Part shown: positions 1-5,896 of the stretch, one piece after another
Layout of the letters: each line of letters opens with the position of its first letter
How positions within the stretch are numbered: the first letter of the stretch is position 1
Source of the DNA: an uncultured Pseudomonadota bacterium
Lineage (GTDB): Bacteria; Pseudomonadota; Alphaproteobacteria; RUG11792
NCBI GenBank assembly: GCA_902773285.1
Contig: CACYDS010000005.1
Coordinates: forward strand, 1-5,976
Direction: 5' to 3'
Length of the DNA: 5,976 nt
Notes under the pieces: model-generated
The model's database searches: none
The model's input: only the letters and a program-made list of their open reading frames with translations
Told to the model about the DNA's origin: nothing
Position numbers and translations under genes: made by a program

Positions 1-83
1 ACTTCGCCTCCCTTATGAGCTTGTATGCAAAAAAGTGTTGTAGAATGAAGCTGTGTATTGTACCCTTAGCTGGTAAGATGAAT
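1..83. other. Intergenic leader upstream of tRNA-Gly; no gene seen
   Basis: I see no convincing coding region here. The stretch should hold the promoter of the tRNA-Gly/prmA unit, but the candidates are weak. A TAGAAT at 41-46 resembles a -10 box, yet the nearest -35-like TTGTAT (21-26) is only 14 nt upstream of it. A TAAGAT at 74-79 is too close to the mature tRNA 5' end to be a likely -10. The unit may instead be read from a promoter left of the window. Confidence 0.4.
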
Positions 84-157
84 GCGGGTGTAGTTCAATG
101 GTAGAACACAAGCTTCCCAAGCTTGTAGCGTGGGTTCGATTCCCATCGCCCGCTCCA
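84..157 (+). tRNA. tRNA-Gly, anticodon CCC, CCA encoded
   Basis: The sequence folds into a complete cloverleaf. The acceptor arm pairs GCGGGTG (84-90) with CGCCCGC (147-153), with one G-U pair. The D arm is GTTC/GAAC around a loop containing GG. The anticodon arm is CAAGC/GCTTG around loop TTCCCAA, giving anticodon CCC, which reads GGG. The variable loop is 4 nt, and the T arm GTGGG/CCCAT carries loop TTCGATT. Discriminator T154 is followed by a genomically encoded CCA (155-157). The anticodon arm lies within an 8-bp inverted repeat, because loop bases T32-T33 and A37-A38 are complementary. A dedicated CCC isoacceptor is often dispensable because the TCC isoacceptor can read GGG by wobble. 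The prmA start codon lies 14 nt downstream on the same strand, so the two are probably on one transcript. Confidence 0.96.
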
Positions 158-171
158 ATGCTTTGGTTTAT

Positions 172-1086
172 ATGATTTCATGTAAATTTCAGGTCCCCAG
201 CGAGTTATTGGACAAGGTTGATATTCTTGGGGAAGAATGGCAATTTGATAACGCCTCAGTCTTTGAAAACGCTGAATTAGGATTTTCGGATAGACTAGAT
301 GAAAACGGGTTTCCCATCGCAAATTTTTTTGATATTGAAATTTTGGTTGATACCGAAGAAACAGCAAAGCAATTGCAACGTTTTTTATCAGAAAAATTTG
401 GAAACGAAATACGTTTCTTTCATTATTCCACACTCAAAAATGAGAATTGGGTAAAAGCATACATAAACGAATTGAAACCTGTTATTTGCTCTAACTTTTA
501 CTTTTACAATGAGACCATTCAACCTGCGCCAAACCAGACAAAAACCGAAGATGCGCATCTAATTCCTATTAGATTGAACTCCGCCCTGGCATTTGGCAGT
601 GGACATCACCAAACCACCCAAGCTTGCCTATTAAATATGCGCTATCTATTTGAACAGAACACTTATGATGTAAAAAACGTATTGGATATGGGGTGTGGCA
701 CCGGTATCTTGGGAATTTGTGCTATCAAATTATGGAATAATGCAAAACTTATTGGTATAGATATAGATGCCGAAGCGGTCAAAATAACGGCAGAAAATTA
801 TAGAGCTAATCAGATTAATGCAACAGCAATCGTAGGCAGTCGCCCACCACAAGAAGCAAACGACTTTGATTTGGTTTTTTGCAATATTTTAAAACAGCCT
901 TTGCTGGATTTATGCAGAAACTTTGCTAGAGTAATGAAAACTGGCGCATACATCATCACATCAGGTTATATAACCTCACAAGAAACAGAAATCATCAAGG
1001 TATATACCTCTCACGGATTTGAAAGTATAAACAGAATACAAACTGATGATTGGCTTTCCATTATGTTTAGGAAAAATGAAATTTAA
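172..1086 (+). CDS. prmA: Ribosomal protein L11 methyltransferase PrmA
   Basis: PrmA is a cytoplasmic SAM-dependent enzyme that methylates amino groups of ribosomal protein L11. The product has 304 residues, near the usual family length. A small N-terminal substrate-recognition region (about 1-85) is followed by a linker with NWVKAY (92-97) and a class I methyltransferase domain. The PrmA signature is at 141-149 (FGSGHHQTT, usually FGTGTHPTT), the SAM glycine loop at 171-180 (LDMGCGTGIL), the acidic strand end at 195-199 (GIDID) and the NIL motif at 238-244 (NILKQPL). The reading frame stays open leftward into the tRNA, which cannot be coding; ATG 172 is the first start after the tRNA and places MISCKFQVP where family members begin. 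No Shine-Dalgarno precedes it. The last 11 nt overlap the next gene. The T-to-H change in the signature (GTHPTT to GHHQTT) is unusual, but the rest is well conserved. Confidence 0.93.
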   Translation: MISCKFQVPSELLDKVDILGEEWQFDNASVFENAELGFSDRLDENGFPIANFFDIEILVDTEETAKQLQRFLSEKFGNEIRFFHYSTLKNENWVKAYINELKPVICSNFYFYNETIQPAPNQTKTEDAHLIPIRLNSALAFGSGHHQTTQACLLNMRYLFEQNTYDVKNVLDMGCGTGILGICAIKLWNNAKLIGIDIDAEAVKITAENYRANQINATAIVGSRPPQEANDFDLVFCNILKQPLLDLCRNFARVMKTGAYIITSGYITSQETEIIKVYTSHGFESINRIQTDDWLSIMFRKNEI

Positions 1087-1450
1087 ATTAAATTTGACAA
1101 AAATATCGAAATTTTTGTTAATTTTAACGATGTTATTCTGCACGTCATTTTTGAATTATTGTTTGCAACAAATACTTGGAGTTTGGTTTCTCCCATTAAC
1201 CATTATCCCAATTTTTGTTGCTAGTTTTTTAGTATGGCAACTTCCATTGACTTCAATAATTTTTGCAGGCTTTCTGGACGACATCCTATTGAACGGCTTT
1301 TTAGGGCTATATCCCGCCATCTATGTTCTCGTGGAATATTTAATCTCTGAAAAATTTTCATCTTACCGAGATAATAAGTTAGTTATTTTGTCCTTCTTTT
1401 TATTATTTTTTGTGATGAATTTCGTTGAATATACGATTAGGAATATGTGA
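1076..1450 (+). CDS. Small multi-pass membrane protein, probably MreD-like
   Basis: The product is a 124-residue, very hydrophobic protein with a basic N-terminus and about four to five membrane segments (roughly 12-30, 36-55, 58-72, 76-91 and 101-119). The stretch 65-90 (GFLDDIL...GFLGLYPAIYVLVEYLI) resembles the MreD core pattern, in which a conserved Asp sits after a Gly-Leu pair and is followed by a G-L-h-a helix. MreD is an inner-membrane part of the rod-shape elongation complex with MreB, MreC, PBP2 and RodA, and is usually about 160 residues, so this copy is short. I chose ATG 1076 because an AGGA lies just upstream (1069-1072) and the product then starts with a normal MKFKLNL topogenic sequence; ATG 1046 would add ten residues deep inside prmA. 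The 11-nt overlap with prmA implies translational coupling. mreB and mreC are not in view, so the family call rests on pattern only. Confidence 0.55.
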   Translation: MKFKLNLTKISKFLLILTMLFCTSFLNYCLQQILGVWFLPLTIIPIFVASFLVWQLPLTSIIFAGFLDDILLNGFLGLYPAIYVLVEYLISEKFSSYRDNKLVILSFFLLFFVMNFVEYTIRNM

Positions 1451-1451
1451 T

Positions 1452-1496
1452 ATGAAATTCGAAGTACATCAAGATCAGAACACTTTTGCAATATGA
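1452..1496 (+). CDS. Possible 14-codon ORF or truncated gene start after the MreD-like gene
   Basis: One nucleotide after the stop codon of the MreD-like gene lies an ATG with a well-placed AGGA (1439-1442, 9 nt upstream). It opens a 14-residue frame, MKFEVHQDQNTFAI, that ends in TGA at 1494-1496. The spacing is what translational coupling to a third cistron looks like. The frame is too short to identify. In mre operons the gene after mreD is commonly mrdA (PBP2), so a decayed or truncated start of such a gene is possible, but that is inference. It may also be chance. Confidence 0.2.
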   Translation: MKFEVHQDQNTFAI

Positions 1497-1512
1497 AATA
1501 GGAACAATTTTG

Positions 1513-3402
1513 TTAAAACTGTGTCAAATATGCAGGACAATATGGATGCCGCCTTGCTGCTAGTTGTTTTGTTTCACCTGTCCTTAACCAAACATATAGT
1601 CCTCTTGGATAAATTCTAGGCTTCCATTTTTCAGAATAAAAATCTTTTTTTATTAAATTGCCAGAAAAGCCAAGATTACGCTGTATCGCGAAAGATAATC
1701 GCCTCGCCTTTCTGAGAGATGACGCAAAAAAATTGGAATCTTCGATAAAACAAACAACCTCACTATTCGGAATAAACACTATATCCGGACGATCCCGAAT
1801 AATCCAGAAAAAAAGCCCGCAAGATACTGGAATAATCCCACAAAAACGCATTTTGCCTTTCAAAAAACACAAAATTATTCCTCCGGAAATAATGGCATAT
1901 AATGCTGAAATTTGTGGCGATTTTACCAGCAAGTTTGAGCCCGGAATTTCAGAAACCCAACTTAGAATCGCGTACAACTTGTTCAGAATATATGCTAAAA
2001 CTTCAATCGGGAAATTGGTAACAGCCCCAAACATAAGAGAAAATAGCCCCACAGGAATTACCAAAAAACTAATTATAGGTATAGCAATCAAGTTTCCCAA
2101 CATTCCCGATAAACTCAGGCGATTAAATACCGCAACTGATATCGGTAAAGTCGCGATAGATGCTATTAACGTAGTAACAAGTGTAGACAAAATGTAAAAA
2201 AACACCTTACCTAAAATTCCGCAGTCTTTTATTTTAAAATTGTTAATTTTATATTGGAATGATTCATAAAAAGAAATCAGTGCAACCACAGCACAAAAAG
2301 ACAGTTGAAAACTCACTAGAAAAATAGCACCAGGATTAAATAATAGAATCACAAATCCGGCTGCCGCAACACTTCGGAGGGACAGAACGCCTCGCCCCAA
2401 AATAATCCCCACCAGGAAAACACTTGTCATAATAAATGCCCTTGTGGCAGAAGGAGAAAAACCAGACAAAGCAAGGTATAACAAAGTTGCTGGAATTGTA
2501 ATTATTGCCGCTACTCTTTTTGCCGAAAACGTTTCGCAAAAGTAACTTAAATACTGCAAGATTTTATATAATGTGAAAAATACAACCGATGCCACGATTG
2601 ACATGTGTAGCCCGGAAATAGCAAGTATATGCGCAGTGCCAGAATTTATGAATTTATCCCGGACATCGGGTTGTATCGCGGACTTATCTCCAGTCAATAA
2701 TGCGCTAGCTATAGCACCAGCACTACCATATTTTGACATCTTGCTCAGGGTAACTTTAGTTAATTCACGACGCATTTTTGCAAGTTTGCTAGCACAATCA
2801 TCATTCGTTTGCCCTAATTTTTCAATATTGTATACAATCCCAGTCGCATCTGTGCCTACCAACGCATTGTATTGGAATTGATCAAATGTTCCCGGCATTG
2901 CTGGTGGTTTAAAAGGCATAAGCTTTCCTCGTATCCTCACGATATCGCCCGGTAATATCCCATCACTCATTTTCACAGAACAAGTCATCTTTATCGTCTG
3001 AATAAAATTAAGATTTTTGCTCTTCACATCCTTAAAACTCACACGTCTCATATTCTTCATAACTGGATGAGTGTCATCCATGGACGACACAACTGCAGTA
3101 AATTCGACATTCGTGCACTCCTCTGTAAGAAATCTTTTATGCGTCAATAAATTGGTTTCTAAAATCCCGCCTGTCTGGACAATATAAACCCCCAATCCAA
3201 ATAGCAATACTGAAAACGCAAATATCTTTGATCGCCTATAGAGGAAAATAGTAACCAAAATTGTAGATATATTAAAAATCCAAATGTGCCCCCAATGAAA
3301 AAACGGAAAAAACACACCAAATATTATTCCTATGCCCAAAATAACCGGCGCAAAAAGAGGTAATCTTTCTCTTTCAGAGAAAAATAAATCACTGAATTTC
3401 AT
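1513..3402 (-). CDS. comEC: ComEC/Rec2 family inner-membrane DNA-uptake channel
   Basis: ComEC moves single-stranded DNA across the inner membrane during natural transformation. The product has 629 residues. Membrane helices at about 15-35, 42-55 and 60-76 lead into a soluble OB-like DUF4131 region (about 95-195). The Competence domain follows, with its hallmark at 235-271 (LLTGDKSAI, then GTAHILAISGLHMSIVA), ALSGFSPSATRAF at 311-323, and NPGAIFLVSFQLSF at 356-369, with many helices up to about 535. The C-terminus (about 536-629) has no HxHxDH metallo-beta-lactamase motif. Instead it has the short RPDIVF...RGLYVWL form typical of alphaproteobacterial ComEC. The frame is intact. The start ATG has a G-rich ribosome binding site and lies 32 nt after the serine hydrolase stop, so the two are probably cotranscribed. 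The gene converges on the prmA unit, and I see no hairpin terminator in the 62 nt between them. Confidence 0.92.
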   Translation of the reverse strand: MKFSDLFFSERERLPLFAPVILGIGIIFGVFFPFFHWGHIWIFNISTILVTIFLYRRSKIFAFSVLLFGLGVYIVQTGGILETNLLTHKRFLTEECTNVEFTAVVSSMDDTHPVMKNMRRVSFKDVKSKNLNFIQTIKMTCSVKMSDGILPGDIVRIRGKLMPFKPPAMPGTFDQFQYNALVGTDATGIVYNIEKLGQTNDDCASKLAKMRRELTKVTLSKMSKYGSAGAIASALLTGDKSAIQPDVRDKFINSGTAHILAISGLHMSIVASVVFFTLYKILQYLSYFCETFSAKRVAAIITIPATLLYLALSGFSPSATRAFIMTSVFLVGIILGRGVLSLRSVAAAGFVILLFNPGAIFLVSFQLSFCAVVALISFYESFQYKINNFKIKDCGILGKVFFYILSTLVTTLIASIATLPISVAVFNRLSLSGMLGNLIAIPIISFLVIPVGLFSLMFGAVTNFPIEVLAYILNKLYAILSWVSEIPGSNLLVKSPQISALYAIISGGIILCFLKGKMRFCGIIPVSCGLFFWIIRDRPDIVFIPNSEVVCFIEDSNFFASSLRKARRLSFAIQRNLGFSGNLIKKDFYSEKWKPRIYPRGLYVWLRTGETKQLAARRHPYCPAYLTQF

Positions 3403-3403
3403 G

Positions 3404-3420
3404 CAACCCCCTCCCCCAAC
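3404..3420 (-). promoter_or_regulatory. G-rich, mirror-symmetric ribosome binding site of comEC
   Basis: On the minus strand the leader reads GTTGGGGGAGGGGGTTG, directly followed by C and the comEC ATG. It contains GGAGG with about 7 nt to the start, so it decides the start codon. It is two runs of five G around a single A and is an exact mirror repeat, which stands out in AT-rich DNA. Homopolymer runs of this kind can change length by slippage. Confidence 0.7.
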
Positions 3421-3434
3421 GCTGATACAAAATT

Positions 3435-5180
3435 TTACTTCTTTTTGAAAATCGTATTGTTTTCGTTAAAACATGGCAGCTCGCATGATGTTATATTCCC
3501 GTATTCGTCTCGTATGAAGTAGATATATTCATCCTCTTCGTAGAATGAAGACATCAAATCCATGCCATTAAAAGCAAAGGTATCTCCATTCACGTTGAAT
3601 AATTTCGCTTTACGTATACCATTTGAAATAACTAATTCATCCCCCTCTAAAGCAATAGTTATGTCTCCATATAGTTCACTCGTATAAGTTCCCGTATATT
3701 TGTCCGGTTTGCTCATGGCAATCGGGGGCCTCTTCACCACGTTCTCAACATAATTTGTGTGTTTTTCCCTAAAATAATTTATTGATTTTATATCTTCTTC
3801 AACCCAATCAATTTTTGAAAAATTGAATATTCTGTCCAATACAGCATGAACCGCGTATTCACAAAATCTAGTCATAGCAACTCCGCCTAGATTACAAGAG
3901 ACTCCCACAGCTATATCATCCTCCAACGAAAGGGCAAAAAATGCCGTAGAGCCACGTATGCCCCCCATATGAAAAAATATTCTGTGCGGTTTTTTACCTT
4001 CGTCTGCATACATGGCATTAAAAAATCCCATCCCGTAATGCATATCTTCGCGCGGATATCGTGACTTCACAAAAGTAACATCATGATCCTTAATTCCTTT
4101 CACAGTAACGATATTCGATATCAACTTAGAAAAAGTTTTCTTGGAAATTATCTGCATGCCATTATAAGTCCCCTGATTCGCAAGCATCTTTAACCATTTT
4201 GCAAAATCCTCTGCAGAAAAACTTATGCCAGACGTTGCGGGAAATTTATGATAAAAACCATCATGTTCCAAATGCACAACTTCACCTAGGTATTTAGAAT
4301 GAATATCGGCTACTTTTTTGGTTTTGTGCGAAATAGCCTCTGCAATTAAATTCCAGCATGTTTTCAGTACCCCTATATGCTGGCAATCATATAAAAATCT
4401 GGATATCAGATACTTTAGATATCCAATTTTGCTCGTCTCTGCATCCAATCTGATTGCGCTCGAGTTTTTCATACCCATCTTATCAAAGATATATTTTTGG
4501 ACCAGATCTTCATATTTTTCGCCAGTTGCGCGCTCTAAAACTATCCCGACAATGCCATACACAACATTCTGATATCCATAAAATTTCCTAAATTCACCAG
4601 GCTTTTGTTTTAAATAACGAAAAGCCCTCAAAATTTTTTCGTTATCGTAGTCAGCTTTAAATAGAGTATCTGCAGAAAAATGCTTCAATCCAGAGCTATG
4701 AGATATCAAGTCTTGGACGGTGAATTCATTCGATACCTTTTCATTGCAAAGAAAAAATTCTGGATAATATTTTCTTACTTTATCATTGAAGGCAATTTTC
4801 CCATCATCCACCAAGGCGCCGACCAAAACAGCCGTAACATTTTTAGAAACAGATGAAACAGAAAACAAAGTCTGGGTATCCACATCTTTTGGCCGATATC
4901 CAGAAATAGCTGTTTTGCCAAATGCCTTATAGTACAAAATCTTGTCCTTTCTCGAAATCGCTAGAGTAGCGCCGGGTATCTTAATTTTTTTTAAACCACT
5001 AGCAATGACTTGCTCCATCTCTGGTATTTTGCGCAAAATCTCTTCATCAGAAATTTTCTCCTCCTTCAGATTCTCAGAAACAACTTCGTGTTTGGCATTT
5101 TCTGCCAAAACTACACAGTGTTGAAAATTTATCTCTAAAAAGAGAAAAAACACTAACAAATTTCTGGATAACTTCAACAT
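3435..5180 (-). CDS. Exported serine hydrolase of the class C beta-lactamase/PBP4* family with C-terminal DUF3471-like domain
   Basis: The product has 581 residues. A signal peptide (1-26, likely cut after VLA) sends it to the periplasm; there is no lipobox. The beta-lactamase fold follows, with the SxxK active site S110-V-S-K113, the second motif Y203-Q-N205 and an H404-M-G406 box in place of KTG. The HxG form is seen in esterases, D-aminopeptidases and unassigned serine hydrolases, so it need not act on beta-lactams or peptidoglycan; the substrate cannot be read from sequence. Residues about 490-580 (KYTGTYTSELYGDITIAL...) look like the beta-barrel DUF3471 domain. Between the conserved helix ending near 242 and the region restarting near 288 there is an extra stretch of about 40 residues that most relatives lack. 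The start is supported by the signal peptide, although the Shine-Dalgarno (CGGAAA directly before ATG) is weak. It is the first gene of the unit with comEC. Confidence 0.88.
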   Translation of the reverse strand: MLKLSRNLLVFFLFLEINFQHCVVLAENAKHEVVSENLKEEKISDEEILRKIPEMEQVIASGLKKIKIPGATLAISRKDKILYYKAFGKTAISGYRPKDVDTQTLFSVSSVSKNVTAVLVGALVDDGKIAFNDKVRKYYPEFFLCNEKVSNEFTVQDLISHSSGLKHFSADTLFKADYDNEKILRAFRYLKQKPGEFRKFYGYQNVVYGIVGIVLERATGEKYEDLVQKYIFDKMGMKNSSAIRLDAETSKIGYLKYLISRFLYDCQHIGVLKTCWNLIAEAISHKTKKVADIHSKYLGEVVHLEHDGFYHKFPATSGISFSAEDFAKWLKMLANQGTYNGMQIISKKTFSKLISNIVTVKGIKDHDVTFVKSRYPREDMHYGMGFFNAMYADEGKKPHRIFFHMGGIRGSTAFFALSLEDDIAVGVSCNLGGVAMTRFCEYAVHAVLDRIFNFSKIDWVEEDIKSINYFREKHTNYVENVVKRPPIAMSKPDKYTGTYTSELYGDITIALEGDELVISNGIRKAKLFNVNGDTFAFNGMDLMSSFYEEDEYIYFIRDEYGNITSCELPCFNENNTIFKKK

Positions 5181-5193
5181 TTTCCGACGCCAT

Positions 5194-5209
5194 TTAACGT
5201 TTCTTTAAC
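5194..5209. promoter_or_regulatory. Candidate CtrA-binding box TTAA-N7-TTAAC in the divergent intergenic region
   Basis: TTAA at 5194-5197 and TTAAC at 5205-5209 are separated by exactly 7 nt, which is the full CtrA consensus of alphaproteobacteria. It lies inside the only divergent gap of the window. For the minus-strand hydrolase/comEC unit it would sit at or just after the predicted transcription start, a repressing position. For the plus-strand gene it lies just upstream of a TATACC (5219-5224) that could be a -10, an activating position. The motif is seen directly; the function is inference. Confidence 0.45.
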
Positions 5210-5216
5210 TATCAAC

Positions 5217-5247
5217 AGTATACCTTTTAGTAAAGGGCCTATGTTAA
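5217..5247 (-). promoter_or_regulatory. Possible promoter of the serine hydrolase-comEC unit
   Basis: On the minus strand a TATACT (5222-5217) matches the -10 consensus in five of six positions. A TTAACA (5247-5242) matches the -35 consensus in five of six, but the spacer is 19 nt, longer than the usual 17. Transcription would start near 5210 and give a leader of about 30 nt before the hydrolase ATG. The -35 overlaps the first codons of the plus-strand gene. Confidence 0.3.
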
Positions 5248-5798
5248 AAATTTTGGTTTCTAGAATGTTTGGCGGAGTAAAAATAACTTTGATATTGTGC
5301 TCAACAATGATTGTATGTTGTGTTTTATTTATATCATATAATGAATATACAAATCGATATTCATTGTTAACAACTAACGAAAATTCCATTTATATTTTTG
5401 ACAAAAAAAGTACCGTATTGAATAAATGTGACGCAAAAGGATGCTCGATAATAGAAACAAAGCTGCCAACAAAAATGGAAATGTCATTTGCTCCAGCATT
5501 TCAACAAAGCAAGATGTTTGATAGCAATCCTCCTATGACTCAATCTATCAACGAAAAAATACCGCAAACCCCTTCTGCAAAAGCTGAAACAACGCCATCT
5601 AATGCACAACAAGAGCCATCACCAACCGTTGAAGCACAACCAGTGGAGAATAACGCAAAATCGGATAATATGAAATCGGAAACGGAAAATACAAAGGAAA
5701 AGAATGATAAAAAAACAGAAGAAAAAACGGATGGCTCAAAATCAGAACAATATAGTTCCAATTCGAAGTCAGAAAAAGATGAAGAATTCGTAGAATAG
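5241..5798 (+). CDS. Unrecognised membrane-anchored protein with disordered charged tail
   Basis: I do not recognise this 185-residue protein. It has a short basic N-terminus, one membrane helix (about 14-33) and a small segment with possible beta character (about 48-72, IYIFDKK...NKCDAKGCSII) with a Cys pair at 63 and 68. From about 95 it is low complexity: first rich in Pro, Gln, Thr and Ala (95-137), then rich in Lys, Glu, Ser and Asn with recurring KSE (138-185). With a basic N-terminus the tail would probably be periplasmic and the Cys pair could form a disulfide. Length and architecture recall a tether or substrate-like protein rather than an enzyme. ATG 5241 has AAAGGG only 3 nt upstream; ATG 5265 (residue 9) is an alternative start that would still keep the helix. 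It is divergent from the serine hydrolase and converges on the rRNA operon. Confidence 0.7.
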   Translation: MLKILVSRMFGGVKITLILCSTMIVCCVLFISYNEYTNRYSLLTTNENSIYIFDKKSTVLNKCDAKGCSIIETKLPTKMEMSFAPAFQQSKMFDSNPPMTQSINEKIPQTPSAKAETTPSNAQQEPSPTVEAQPVENNAKSDNMKSETENTKEKNDKKTEEKTDGSKSEQYSSNSKSEKDEEFVE

Positions 5799-5806
5799 CC
5801 GCCCAT

Positions 5807-5852
5807 AAAAAACAACGCAATGCGGATTTCCATATTCAGCAGCGCGCATTGC
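5807..5852 (-). terminator. Intrinsic terminator of the rRNA operon
   Basis: A perfect 8-bp inverted repeat, GCAATGCG (5817-5824) and CGCATTGC (5845-5852), encloses a 20-nt loop. Read on the minus strand, the stem is followed after GTTG by six T (5812-5807), as expected of a rho-independent terminator about 45 nt after the 5S 3' end. On the plus strand no T-run follows the stem, so the sequence serves the rRNA side; it begins 9 nt after the stop codon of the plus-strand gene. Confidence 0.75.
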
Positions 5853-5896
5853 ATTAACAAAATTCCTCGAAAAATATCCCAATAATATGATGAACA

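Noticed and set aside
1..13. Possible 3' end of another tRNA (CGCCTCC acceptor strand) at the left edge
   Set aside because: Only a few bases are visible and no CCA follows, unlike the tRNA-Gly in the same window, so it cannot be supported.
130..171. Extended prmA start at GTG 130
   Set aside because: It would place the start inside the T arm of tRNA-Gly; the added residues do not match PrmA N-termini, whereas ATG 172 does.
1451..1512. Bidirectional terminator between the converging prmA and comEC units
   Set aside because: I looked for a stem of at least 6 bp with a T-run and found only a 5-bp AACAA/TTGTT with a 2-nt loop, which is not credible.
1658..2197. Plus-strand open frame of 179 codons opposite comEC
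   Set aside because: It lies wholly antisense to an intact, well-recognised comEC and has no recognisable domain; it is a shadow of the real gene.
4400..4425. 8-bp inverted repeat TGGATATC/GATATCCA with a 10-nt loop
   Set aside because: It lies inside the serine hydrolase coding sequence and has no following T-run in a useful place; in AT-rich DNA it is probably chance.
5540..5860. Minus-strand open frame of 106 codons opposite the membrane-anchored protein
   Set aside because: It runs through the rRNA terminator hairpin, and its Ser/Phe-rich composition is what the antisense of a Lys/Glu/Ser-rich tail gives. The plus-strand frame has a membrane helix and covers the whole gap.
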